Position numbers and translations under genes: made by a program | The notes under the pieces: model-generated | Told to the model about the DNA's origin: nothing | Database searches by the model: none | Seen by the model: only the letters and a program-made list of their open reading frames with translations | Shown here: piece by piece, positions 36,867-45,073 of the stretch | Numbering within the stretch: position 1 is the stretch's first letter | How the letters are laid out: each line of letters opens with the position of its first letter | From: Candidatus Epulonipiscium viviparus | GTDB taxonomy: Bacteria > Bacillota > Clostridia > Lachnospirales > Cellulosilyticaceae | Reading direction: 5' to 3' | NCBI RefSeq assembly: GCF_030708075.1 | Contig: NZ_CP117982.1 | Span: 2,683,302-2,747,301 of the forward strand | DNA length: 64,000 bases

Positions 36867-37484
36867 TTATTCCCCATGCTCTGGTAGTGGTGGTGGTGTT
36901 TCTACTAAATTACCTGGCAAGTCCCCGGGAGTACTTACTATATAATTTTTTATTTTCAATTTATGTTCTTCGGGTTGCCTATATATTTTAGTAACTATAG
37001 AGTTTGCTAGGTCAGCTTCAGTTAGTTTATCAAAGCCAGGATCGATTGCTGCTATTGTAGTTGATAGGGTGGGTAAATCTGGATGTGTATATTTTAATAC
37101 TATGGTGTTGTCCTTTTCTTGTAAACTAAGAAGTTGATTAAAAGTTTGGGTGGCACCTACTGGTTCGAGTTCATATTTTTTGTAAACTTCATTGCCGCTG
37201 TAAATTGTAATAGATATTTGTGTTCCGGCACGTGCTTCTCCCATTAAGTTAATTTCCTTCTCAAAAGTAGTAACAAAAGAATCTGCCTGCAGTAATATTA
37301 TAGGTTGGATTACTCTAACATATTCGTTTGCCATAAATTCTATAGAAGAATCGGTTTCCTTATATTTATTTGAATCCAATATTTGTTGGATTGTTTCCTG
37401 TTCTGCTGTTGCAAAAGCTTGGTTATTTACAAGTGTGATAGCACCCAGAATCATTATTCTTGCGATGTATCGATTGATTTTCAT
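36867..37484 (-). CDS. Secreted beta-rich protein inserted in the WalRK operon
   Basis: The 205-residue protein begins with a signal peptide (about 1-26, likely cleavage after AFATA) and then has a beta-rich middle (FEKEINLMGEARAGTQISIT, pattern of an Ig-like or adhesin repeat) and a proline-rich end (ETPPPLPEHGE). No membrane helix follows the signal, so it is released or wall-bound. It lies between walK and yycH, 2 nt before yycH. I know no named family; a role in sensing or modulating the wall signal is inference from position. Confidence 0.75.
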   Translation of the reverse strand: MKINRYIARIMILGAITLVNNQAFATAEQETIQQILDSNKYKETDSSIEFMANEYVRVIQPIILLQADSFVTTFEKEINLMGEARAGTQISITIYSGNEVYKKYELEPVGATQTFNQLLSLQEKDNTIVLKYTHPDLPTLSTTIAAIDPGFDKLTEADLANSIVTKIYRQPEEHKLKIKNYIVSTPGDLPGNLVETPPPLPEHGE

Positions 37485-37572
37485 CGATTATGTCACCTCC
37501 TCTGCTTGTAATTCCTATTATAGCCGTTTTGTATTACGTGGGCATTACTTTGGAATAACTTTTATTTTACAG

Positions 37573-39402
37573 TTATTCCAAAAAGTCATAGTCTAAATTT
37601 AAAGCATTGAAGGTGATGATGACAGTAGTTCCATGACCGAGTGCGCTCTCCATTTTGATGCTCCCGCCATGAAGTTCGACCATTTCTTTTGCGATAGACA
37701 ATCCAAGACCAGTGCCTCCCATTTTGCGAGAACGAGCTTTGTCGGCTCTATAAAATCGCTCAAAGATTCTTTCGAGGTCTTTTTTACTCATTCCAATTCC
37801 TGTATCTTTAACTTTGATCACTACTTGCTGGTCGTTAGAAGATAGATTGATTTTGATTTGTCCGTTATCTTCTGTATATTTTATTGCATTTGACAAAATG
37901 TTGTGAAACACCTGACCAATGCGAGCCGGGTCTCCTTCTATCAAATATTCTTTGTTTTTGTTGTAGCTCAGCTTTATCTGGTGATGCTTACATTTTGCTT
38001 GTATCGCTTGTGCTCGTATAGTATCCAACAAAAGAGAATAGATATCCATCACTTGTATATTTAGCTGCATTTGCTTGTTGTCTATTTTAGACAGCTCCAG
38101 CAGATCATGGACTAGTGTCGTCATTCTATCTGTTTCTTTTTCCATAACTGATAAAAAGTCTAGCGCTGTTTCTTTTTCGTCGATTGCTCCGCTAATTAAT
38201 GTTTCGGTATATGTTTTTATTGTGGTTAGAGGAGTTCTAAGCTCGTGCGATACGTTGGCTACAAAGTCTTTGCGCATTTGATCAAGCTTTTGCTGACTGG
38301 TAACATCTTGCATTACCACTGTTAGCCCTTCTTTTTCTCCGTGACTGCTCTCATATGATGCAAAATGAAAGCTTATAAATTTATCTCCAATATTCATCAT
38401 AATGCCCTGTTTATATTGTTCGTCATCTTCTAAAATATTGTCAAACGAAATGTCTAATCCAAATTTTGGAAATATAAAATCAAAGCGATGGTCAATTGTG
38501 GATTGGCCAATCATATCATAACTAACAGAATTTGCATGAATTAATACGCCCTGCCGATTAAATGCCAATACGCCATCTGCTAAATTTTCTAAAATTCGTT
38601 CCAATTTATTTTTCTCGCTAGAAATATCAAGCAATGTTCGTCGAAGTTCTTGAGCCATTTGGTTAAAGCTCATTGTGAGTTGACCTATTTCATCGCTGGA
38701 TTCGTTTGGAATTTTTTTAAACGCTCCCTCTTGTAGTAATTTAGCGCTTCTGGTTAGGGCCTTAATTGGTTGTGTGATCATTCTGGCAAATATTGCGCTA
38801 AATGCTCCGGCCAATGCCAATGCAACAAGTGTTCCCATTCCTAGAGTACTCATAACTGTATCAACGTTTGCGTAAATTTCTGCTGTATCCGAAATAACAT
38901 ATATAATTGCCTTGATTTCTCCTGTTTCGTAATTGCGAATAGGAAGTGCGTGTTCTAATGTACTTTGAGAGTTATGGCCACCATTTGCCAGGTAAATCCA
39001 GTTTGATGTGGCCATTTTATGTGTGGAAAGGGTCTCATTCACAACTCCTGCAAATCCATTTTTATGAGTTCCCGGTACATAGTCTCCTCGTTTAAATTGT
39101 GTGCCCAATGCAATTTCGACGAATCCTTGATTGTTGAGAATATATATATCTGTTTCTTCGCCTATTGTTGTCAAATTTTGAAGCTTTGAAATAAGCAAAT
39201 CTCGGTCTTTTATTAGGTCCACATTACCCTCAAAATCCAGTATTTCTTTCACAGAAACAGCAATTCCTTCTGTTTTTATGCGCATCTTATTAAAATATTG
39301 CTCTTCTATTTGAAATATAATTACACTGCCGCTTGCTATCATTATAACTAACACAACACTCAAATATATTCCTATGATTTTGCACTGAATTCCAATTTTC
39401 AT
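37573..39402 (-). CDS. walK: WalK-type sensor histidine kinase
   Basis: The start is ATG 39402 (AGAGG upstream), one base after the walR stop; 609 residues. The order is: membrane helix at about 5-30, an extracytoplasmic sensor of about 150 residues, second helix at about 190-210, HAMP, a PAS domain (about 270-360), HisKA with FVANVSHELRTPLTT (His387), and HATPase_c with NILSNAIKYTEDNG, DTGIGM and GGTGLGLSIA. The HAMP-PAS order is the WalK/VicK signature. It controls peptidoglycan hydrolases through WalR. Confidence 0.92.
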   Translation of the reverse strand: MKIGIQCKIIGIYLSVVLVIMIASGSVIIFQIEEQYFNKMRIKTEGIAVSVKEILDFEGNVDLIKDRDLLISKLQNLTTIGEETDIYILNNQGFVEIALGTQFKRGDYVPGTHKNGFAGVVNETLSTHKMATSNWIYLANGGHNSQSTLEHALPIRNYETGEIKAIIYVISDTAEIYANVDTVMSTLGMGTLVALALAGAFSAIFARMITQPIKALTRSAKLLQEGAFKKIPNESSDEIGQLTMSFNQMAQELRRTLLDISSEKNKLERILENLADGVLAFNRQGVLIHANSVSYDMIGQSTIDHRFDFIFPKFGLDISFDNILEDDEQYKQGIMMNIGDKFISFHFASYESSHGEKEGLTVVMQDVTSQQKLDQMRKDFVANVSHELRTPLTTIKTYTETLISGAIDEKETALDFLSVMEKETDRMTTLVHDLLELSKIDNKQMQLNIQVMDIYSLLLDTIRAQAIQAKCKHHQIKLSYNKNKEYLIEGDPARIGQVFHNILSNAIKYTEDNGQIKINLSSNDQQVVIKVKDTGIGMSKKDLERIFERFYRADKARSRKMGGTGLGLSIAKEMVELHGGSIKMESALGHGTTVIITFNALNLDYDFLE

Positions 39403-39403
39403 T

Positions 39404-40102
39404 TTAACCTCTAAAGTAATAGCCAACACCACGCTTGGTTAAGACATATGTTGCCTTGGCAGGATCATCCTCAACTTTTTCACGAAGTCTTCGTACGGTT
39501 ACATCAACGGTTCTAACATCTCCAAAATATTCAAAGCCCCATACCTTTTCAAGAAGAATTTCTCGAGTGAAAACTTTGCCTTTTTGCATTGCCAAAAATT
39601 TTAGTAATTCAAATTCTCTAAGTGTTAAATCAATGATTTTACCAGATTTTGTAACTTCATATTTTTCCAAATTGATTCTCAAGTTGCCTTCTACAATGGT
39701 GTTTTCGTCAAGAGGCTCTGGAATGCGTATTTCTTCATGAGAAGTTCCTCGTCTTAGTTGTGCCTTAACTCTGGCAATAAGTTCTCGCATTCCAAAAGGT
39801 TTTGTGATATAGTCGTCTGCGCCTAATTCAAGCCCAACAACTTTATCAATTTCTTCTGCTTTTGCAGTAAGCATAATTATAGGCATATTCTTGGTTTTGC
39901 GAACCAGCTTGCATACAGAAAGCCCATCCATTTTAGGCATCATAATGTCCAATAGCACGATATCTGGATTGGTTGTCAAAATCATTTCTAATCCTTCTTC
40001 TCCATCATAAGCAACTAAAACTTCATAGCCTTCTTTTTCTAAATTATACTTGATAATATCAGAAATAGCTTTTTCGTCTTCTACTACAACTACTTTTGGC
40101 AT
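39404..40102 (-). CDS. walR: WalR-type response regulator
   Basis: From ATG 40102 (MPKVVVVEDE) the protein has 232 residues: a receiver domain with phospho-acceptor Asp52 (IVLLDIMMPKMDG) and KPFGMRE, and a winged-helix domain with LTLREFELLKFLAM and the WalR-type FEYFGDVRTVDVTVRRLREK. The GTG at 40126 is an alternative start. It is essential for cell-wall metabolism in Firmicutes that have it. It is the second gene of the LysM-walR-walK-secreted protein-yycH-yycI operon. Confidence 0.93.
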   Translation of the reverse strand: MPKVVVVEDEKAISDIIKYNLEKEGYEVLVAYDGEEGLEMILTTNPDIVLLDIMMPKMDGLSVCKLVRKTKNMPIIMLTAKAEEIDKVVGLELGADDYITKPFGMRELIARVKAQLRRGTSHEEIRIPEPLDENTIVEGNLRINLEKYEVTKSGKIIDLTLREFELLKFLAMQKGKVFTREILLEKVWGFEYFGDVRTVDVTVRRLREKVEDDPAKATYVLTKRGVGYYFRG

Positions 40103-40141
40103 ATCATATTTTGCTCCTTTTCTCACGAGTTTTGTTTACTC

Positions 40142-40927
40142 TTACTCTATATATGTGATAAATTCTCTAGCGTCATTTTTATTTGTAAGTGCCACGTCAA
40201 TTAAAGGCACGTCAATCGTAACTTCAATGACCGAATTTAAAACAACAACCCCATTTTTTATCTTAGGATTATTCTTTGTAATTTCGTCTCTATTTATTCT
40301 AAGACTTTCTGCAATTTCCCACAATGTATCACCTGCTCTAACTTTATATTCCACTTTAGCAGGTACAGATTGCGCTGCTGCAGCAACAAGTTCATCAAAA
40401 CTCATAAGCGATTTCGTAGTTGTAAAATATGGTTTGGTGGTAAGTTTTGTAACAAACTCAGACGGTTGGTCCGATCCATAGTATTTAATGGTAAGAGCAC
40501 TAAGAAGATCATCGAGCATTTCGTCAGATTCGATGATTCCTACTAAAGTATCACCAGCATATAGCTCTCGAAACTCTATCATAAATCCGAGATGTTCTCG
40601 TAAATAGGTGATAAGATAATTGGAAGTGATTTTGTTGCTATTAAGCATTTTGAATGGGAATATCTTAACCTCGTTCATATATTCTAATTTTACATCGGAA
40701 TCATATTGTTGCCTCACTTGTGCAAGAACAACTTCTAAACTTTCGTCAAAGACTTCTTTTGATTCTACCACACCAACATTGTGCCCAGCTACTTGTATCA
40801 TATAGCCGTTTGGAATAATAATTATTATAGCGAATATAACTAATAACGCAATTATAGTATTAAAAATTATTTTATTTCGTTTGCGTTTTGCCTTAACTTC
40901 GCTCAGGTAGTTTAACCTTTTTTTCAT
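40142..40927 (-). CDS. Membrane-anchored LysM protein lacking a peptidase domain
   Basis: From ATG 40927 the protein has 261 residues: a basic N-terminus, a membrane helix (about 20-40), two repeats as found before the G5-M23 region of clostridial wall peptidases, and a LysM motif (YKVRAGDTLWEIAESLRIN, about 200-245). Related proteins continue into G5 and M23 endopeptidase domains; this one stops right after LysM. It should bind peptidoglycan without cutting it. It is the first gene of the WalRK operon and has a strong promoter. Confidence 0.85.
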   Translation of the reverse strand: MKKRLNYLSEVKAKRKRNKIIFNTIIALLVIFAIIIIIPNGYMIQVAGHNVGVVESKEVFDESLEVVLAQVRQQYDSDVKLEYMNEVKIFPFKMLNSNKITSNYLITYLREHLGFMIEFRELYAGDTLVGIIESDEMLDDLLSALTIKYYGSDQPSEFVTKLTTKPYFTTTKSLMSFDELVAAAAQSVPAKVEYKVRAGDTLWEIAESLRINRDEITKNNPKIKNGVVVLNSVIEVTIDVPLIDVALTNKNDAREFITYIE

Positions 40928-40949
40928 AATGGTTCCCCTTTTTGGTTTT

Positions 40950-40978
40950 ATTTTAGCAAAAACAGCAGTAACTATCAA
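40950..40978 (-). promoter_or_regulatory. Sigma-A promoter of the LysM-walRK operon
   Basis: On the minus strand TTGATA (40978-40973), a 17-nt spacer ending TGC, and TAAAAT (40955-40950). Confidence 0.78.
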
Positions 40979-41008
40979 GCTTTTTATGCGTCATAAATAT
41001 TTTATACC

Positions 41009-41037
41009 TTGATTGGATATAATTATTGCGATAGAAT
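41009..41037 (+). promoter_or_regulatory. Sigma-A promoter of the dehydrogenase-lar operon
   Basis: TTGATT (41009-41014), a 17-nt spacer and TAGAAT (41032-41037), 32 nt before the first ATG. It is divergent from the walRK operon promoter. Confidence 0.65.
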
Positions 41038-41069
41038 GATGTGGCAAATATTTTGAAAGGGAGATATTG

Positions 41070-41993
41070 ATGCAGATAAATATTATGGCACCAAATTTTG
41101 CTATGATAGCAGAGCGATTAAAAGAAAGTTATCCAGAAGTGACTGTTGCTTTTGGAGAAAATAATTTAGAGAATGCAGATATTATGTTTGGAATAGGAAA
41201 AATAGAAAGGTTGCCAAATCTACAAAATCTCAAATTTGTTCAGTTGCAGTCTGCTGGGTTTGATTTCTTGTTAGAGCATAAGAATCTAAAGCATATTAAG
41301 TTTGCTAGTGCTAGTGGGGCATATAACGATTCGATTTCCGAGCATATGTTGGCAATGAATTTGATTTTATTTAGGCATTTTAATATTCATAGAGATTTTC
41401 AAAAAATGGGTGTATGGCAAAAATGGGAAAATATGCCAGCTGTTCGTCTTATCAAATATTCAACAGTGTTGATAATAGGAATGGGTGAAATAGGAGGCGC
41501 ATATGCGAAGTTGGTAAAATCGATGGGCGCATATGTAATAGGAGTAAGACGTTCTAATCTAGGGAAGCCAGATTATGCAGATGAAGTCTACTTGATTGAT
41601 AAGTTGGACGATCTTCTTCCGAGAGCGGATGTAGTTGCGATCGCAGCGCCGCTTAATGATGAAACAAAACATTTGATTGATGTTGCGGCCATTGCCAAAA
41701 TGAAAGACAACGCAATTTTGATAAATATAGCTAGAGGAGCAATAGTGGATACCGAAGCTCTGTGTGATGGATTAGAAAACGGAAAGCTTGCTGGAGCGGC
41801 ATTGGATGTAACAGATCCCGAGCCACTGCCAGCAGATCACAGACTTTGGGGTATCAAATCTGCTATTATCTCACCTCATTGTGCGGGCGGAGCAGGAAAA
41901 ACTGGCATACAAGAAGCGATAATAGAAATTTTTTTACAAAACGTAGCTAGATTTATTGCAGGCAAAAAATTAATTAACGAAATTACGATATAA
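41070..41993 (+). CDS. D-2-hydroxyacid dehydrogenase (NAD-dependent)
   Basis: The start is ATG 41070 behind AAAGGGAG; 307 residues. The Rossmann motif GMGEIGGAYAKLV (about residue 140) binds NAD; catalytic Arg (NIARGAIVDTEAL), Glu (DVTDPEPLP) and His (ISPHCAGG) of the family are present. It reduces a 2-keto acid to a D-2-hydroxy acid or the reverse. It is the first gene before larE-larB-larC with a 15-nt gap, so its substrate may be the 2-hydroxy acid handled by a nickel-pincer racemase or epimerase. Confidence 0.9.
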   Translation: MQINIMAPNFAMIAERLKESYPEVTVAFGENNLENADIMFGIGKIERLPNLQNLKFVQLQSAGFDFLLEHKNLKHIKFASASGAYNDSISEHMLAMNLILFRHFNIHRDFQKMGVWQKWENMPAVRLIKYSTVLIIGMGEIGGAYAKLVKSMGAYVIGVRRSNLGKPDYADEVYLIDKLDDLLPRADVVAIAAPLNDETKHLIDVAAIAKMKDNAILINIARGAIVDTEALCDGLENGKLAGAALDVTDPEPLPADHRLWGIKSAIISPHCAGGAGKTGIQEAIIEIFLQNVARFIAGKKLINEITI

Positions 41994-42008
41994 TAAAGAG
42001 GAATAGAT

Positions 42009-42812
42009 ATGAATCAACTAAAAAAATTTATGGCAGAGCTGGTTGCGCAGGGAGTTGCCATAGCATTTTCTGGAGGAGTAGATAGCTCGCTGTTGCTTAA
42101 AGTAGCTGCAGAAGAAGGCAAAAAGTTGGGAGTCTTGGTGCATGCGGTAACATTTGAAACAAGCTTGCATCCCAAAGCGGATCTTGAAATTGCGGCAAAA
42201 GTTGCAGAAGAAGTTGGGGCAATTCACAAAGTAATATTTATAGATGAGCTCACAAAAGCAGAGATAATAGAAAATCCGATAGACAGATGTTATCATTGTA
42301 AAAGATTTTTATTTGAGGAACTGATCGATTATACTGCGAAGCATAATTTAAAATACGCTGTGGATGGCACAAACTTAGATGATCTATCTCAATATCGTCC
42401 AGGGATTAGGGCATTAGAAGAGTTGGGGATAATTAGCCCTCTTGCAAAATTAAAAATCGATAAAGCAACAGTAAGAAAATATGCACAGCAAATGGGGTTG
42501 AGCGTTTATAATAGGCCGAGTGCACCTTGCTTGGCAACGAGAATTCCATATAATACCAAATTGGATATGAAAGTACTGGAGAAAATTGATATTGCAGAAG
42601 CTTTTTTAAAAGATCTAGGGTTTGCCAAGAATCGTGTGAGACTGCATGATAATATCATTCGAATAGAAATAGATTCAACAGATATTAATTCTGCCGTGGC
42701 GCATCGTGAAGATATCGTTGCGCGTTTTAAACAGTTGGGGTTTTTGTATATAACGTTAGATTTAGAAGGCTTTAGAAGTGGAAGTATGGATATACATTTG
42801 CAGAAAGGATAA
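42009..42812 (+). CDS. larE: Pyridinium-3,5-biscarboxylic acid mononucleotide sulfurtransferase LarE
   Basis: LarE adds sulfur to the nicotinic-acid-derived precursor of the nickel-pincer nucleotide cofactor. The 267-residue PP-loop protein has IAFSGGVDSSLLLK at residue 18 and the conserved RPSAPCLATRIPY with Cys174, the position of the sacrificial cysteine in the L. plantarum enzyme. It also has a CYHC pair (Cys94, Cys97). Forms with several cysteines use an Fe-S cluster instead of sacrificing a side chain, so either mechanism is possible. Confidence 0.94.
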   Translation: MNQLKKFMAELVAQGVAIAFSGGVDSSLLLKVAAEEGKKLGVLVHAVTFETSLHPKADLEIAAKVAEEVGAIHKVIFIDELTKAEIIENPIDRCYHCKRFLFEELIDYTAKHNLKYAVDGTNLDDLSQYRPGIRALEELGIISPLAKLKIDKATVRKYAQQMGLSVYNRPSAPCLATRIPYNTKLDMKVLEKIDIAEAFLKDLGFAKNRVRLHDNIIRIEIDSTDINSAVAHREDIVARFKQLGFLYITLDLEGFRSGSMDIHLQKG

Positions 42813-42822
42813 ATTGGTATCA

Positions 42823-43575
42823 ATGGATATAGGTAAAATTTTGAAAGAAGTAAAGTCTGGTGCTGTTTCTATAGAAGAGGCAGAAAAGGTGTTAAAGCAT
42901 TTGCCATTTAAAGATATGGGCTTTGCGAGAATCGATCACCACAGAAAGTTGCGGAGCGGATTTGGAGAAGTAATTTTCTGTGAAGGTAAAAGCGATGAGC
43001 ACCTTGCTAAAATATACAAGCATTTTGTAGCAGAAAAAATAGAAGTACTGGGAACTAGGGCAACTGAAAAACAATATCTTGCAGTGGCACAAGAAGTTGA
43101 AGACGTAATATACGAACCAGTCTCTAGAATTTTAAAATTAGAAACGGTAGAGAAAAATCATACAGGAATGGTGGCAGTCTGTACAGGAGGGACAAGTGAT
43201 ATACCGGTTGCAGAAGAAGCTGCGCAAGTTGCAGAGTTTTTTGGAAGCCGAGTATTGCGTGTTTATGATGTGGGAGTTGCAGGTATTCATAGATTATTTT
43301 CTAAAATAGAAGAAATTAATAAGGCAAACTGTATAATTGCTGTTGCGGGAATGGAAGGAGCATTGCCTGGCGTATTAGCAGGAATGGTAGATAAGCCTGT
43401 GATAGCAGTGCCAACATCAATAGGGTATGGAGCAAACTTTAAAGGGATCTCAGCGTTGTTGACCATGTTAAATTCTTGTGCCGAAGGAATCAGTGTTGTA
43501 AATATAGATAACGGATTTGGGGCAGGATATCTAGGTACGCAAATCAATAGATTAATTGTAAATGCGGCAAAATAA
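42823..43575 (+). CDS. larB: Pyridinium-3,5-biscarboxylic acid mononucleotide synthase LarB
   Basis: LarB carboxylates nicotinic acid adenine dinucleotide and releases AMP, the first step of nickel-pincer cofactor synthesis. From ATG 42823 it has 250 residues (TTG 42814, closer to AAAGGA, is an alternative). It shows the N-terminal FARIDHHRKLRSGFGEVIFCEGK block and the PurE-like domain with VCTGGTSDIPVAEEAA and MEGALPGVLAGMVDKPVIAVPTS. It lies between larE and larC. Confidence 0.95.
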   Translation: MDIGKILKEVKSGAVSIEEAEKVLKHLPFKDMGFARIDHHRKLRSGFGEVIFCEGKSDEHLAKIYKHFVAEKIEVLGTRATEKQYLAVAQEVEDVIYEPVSRILKLETVEKNHTGMVAVCTGGTSDIPVAEEAAQVAEFFGSRVLRVYDVGVAGIHRLFSKIEEINKANCIIAVAGMEGALPGVLAGMVDKPVIAVPTSIGYGANFKGISALLTMLNSCAEGISVVNIDNGFGAGYLGTQINRLIVNAAK

Positions 43576-43599
43576 AAATATGACGAATGGAGAATTACT

Positions 43600-44481
43600 A
43601 TGATATTATACTTTGAATGTTTCAGTGGAATAAGCGGAGATATGAGTGTTGCTAGTTTGTTGGATTTGGGAGCTGATAAGCAAGTGTTGCTTGATGCATT
43701 AGATAGCCTCAATATTGATGGATACAAACTGGAAATAGATACCAGTAGCAAATGCGGAATTTTTGGAACTAGCTTTAATGTCGCATTGGCAGACGGAAGG
43801 CATCCAGATTATATAGGAGAAAACGATCATTATCACCATGTTTCAGAAGCAGTAGATGAAGATTCTAGCAAAGCCGAAGAAGAGAAGGACACAGAAGTAG
43901 AAGAGACACAAAATAATAAGTCAGAAAAACACAACCATGGTCACCATACGCATCGTAACCTAGCGGATATCACAAAAATCATTGATGAAAGTGGAATAAC
44001 AGAGAACGCAAAAACTATTGCAAAATCGATATTTGGCTTTATTGCTAGAGCCGAAGCAAAAGCGCATAACAAAACGATGAACGAAATACATTTTCATGAA
44101 GTAGGGGCAGTGGACTCTATAGTGGATGTAGTAAGCGTGGCGGTATGTATAGATAATATAGGCATAAGCAAAATAGCAGCATCAACAGTTTATGAAGGGA
44201 CAGGATTTGTGCAATGTGCACATGGAATTATGCCAGTGCCAGTACCTGCAGTAGTGAATATATTTCAGGAAAGTGGTCTAAATATGAGAATCACAGAAAC
44301 AAGAAGTGAAATGGTAACACCAACTGGCGCAGCCGTGCTTGCAGCATTGGTAAATATTGATGAACTTCCAAATGATTTTAAAATTGTAAAAACAGGAATT
44401 GGTGTGGGTCAAAAGGATTTTCCAAATGCCAATATTCTTAGAACAATGTTAATAGAAGAAACTAAAAAAAAAGCTGTGTAG
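43600..44481 (+). CDS. larC: Nickel insertion protein LarC, N-terminal part (LarC1)
   Basis: LarC inserts nickel into the pincer nucleotide in a CTP-dependent reaction. The 293-residue part starts LYFECFSGISGDMSVASLLD, contains a His-rich, acidic insertion (about residues 62-128, with HNHGHHTHRNLADI) that likely binds nickel, and the conserved NEIHFHEVGAVDSIVDVV. The zero frame stops at TAG 44479, just after a run of nine A. The conserved C-terminal part continues in the -1 frame (see next entries). Confidence 0.93.
   Translation: MILYFECFSGISGDMSVASLLDLGADKQVLLDALDSLNIDGYKLEIDTSSKCGIFGTSFNVALADGRHPDYIGENDHYHHVSEAVDEDSSKAEEEKDTEVEETQNNKSEKHNHGHHTHRNLADITKIIDESGITENAKTIAKSIFGFIARAEAKAHNKTMNEIHFHEVGAVDSIVDVVSVAVCIDNIGISKIAASTVYEGTGFVQCAHGIMPVPVPAVVNIFQESGLNMRITETRSEMVTPTGAAVLAALVNIDELPNDFKIVKTGIGVGQKDFPNANILRTMLIEETKKKAV
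44464..44472 (+). promoter_or_regulatory. A9 slippery site, probable programmed -1 frameshift in larC
   Basis: Zero-frame codons ACT-AAA-AAA-AAA-GCT-GTG-TAG meet nine A. Slipping back one base gives AAA-AGC-TGT-GTA-GAT and joins without a stop to the ETNIDD block of LarC2. LarC of L. plantarum is likewise made by a programmed frameshift between larC1 and larC2. Confidence 0.75.
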
Positions 44482-44909
44482 ATAGTCTATGGATGCTAGA
44501 AACAAATATAGATGATAGCACGAGTGAAAATCTCGGCTTTGTTCTTGAACAATTGTTTGAACTAGGAATTAATGATGCATATTTTACGTCTATACAAATG
44601 AAAAAAAATAGACCAGCTATAAAACTTAGTGTCCTTTGTAAACTTGAAAAGATAGAGCAAGTCGAGAATTTTGTGTTTAAACATTTATCAACAATAGGCA
44701 TTAGAAAATATAAAGTTGATAGAACCATTTTGAAAAGAGAAATAAAGAAGGTGAAGTCAAGTTTTGGTAGATGTAGAGTTAAAGTTGTGACGCACCAAAA
44801 TGAGACATATGTATACCCTGAATATGAAGATGTTAAAAAAATTTCGCTAAAGTATGATCTTTCTTTTAACGAAGTATATAATAGAATAAAAAATGAAATA
44901 AAAATATAA
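44472..44909 (+). CDS. larC: Nickel insertion protein LarC, C-terminal part (LarC2, -1 frame)
   Basis: Read in the -1 frame after the A9 run, this encodes SCVDSLWMLETNIDDSTSENLG, then the conserved MKKNRPAIKLSVLC (CTP and nickel domain) and ends at 44909. An internal ATG at 44493 exists but has no ribosome site, so translation by frameshift from LarC1 is more likely than independent initiation. Joined, the two parts give about 435 residues, a normal LarC length. No larA is in the window. Confidence 0.88.
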   Translation, partial: SCVDSLWMLETNIDDSTSENLGFVLEQLFELGINDAYFTSIQMKKNRPAIKLSVLCKLEKIEQVENFVFKHLSTIGIRKYKVDRTILKREIKKVKSSFGRCRVKVVTHQNETYVYPEYEDVKKISLKYDLSFNEVYNRIKNEIKI

Positions 44910-44925
44910 TAAAAAAAGTACAATG

Positions 44926-44962
44926 AACTCTGGTATGAATATGTGCTGGAGTTAGCCTTTTT
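44926..44962 (+). terminator. Rho-independent terminator of the lar operon
   Basis: AACTCTGG pairs with CTGGAGTT (two G-U pairs), followed by AGCC and five T. Confidence 0.72.
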
Positions 44963-44992
44963 GGATATATTTAAAAAATAATTGGAAAAATA

Positions 44993-45022
44993 TAGACGTT
45001 TTTTTGAAAAATGTGATATAAT
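44993..45022 (+). promoter_or_regulatory. Extended -10 promoter of the PilZ-HD-GYP genes
   Basis: TAGACG (44993-44998), an 18-nt spacer ending TGA, and TATAAT (45017-45022), about 50 nt before ATG 45074. Confidence 0.65.
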
Positions 45023-45073
45023 TAAAGAAAAAAATATATAATTATATTAATAACAATGAAAGGAAGTGTCTAT

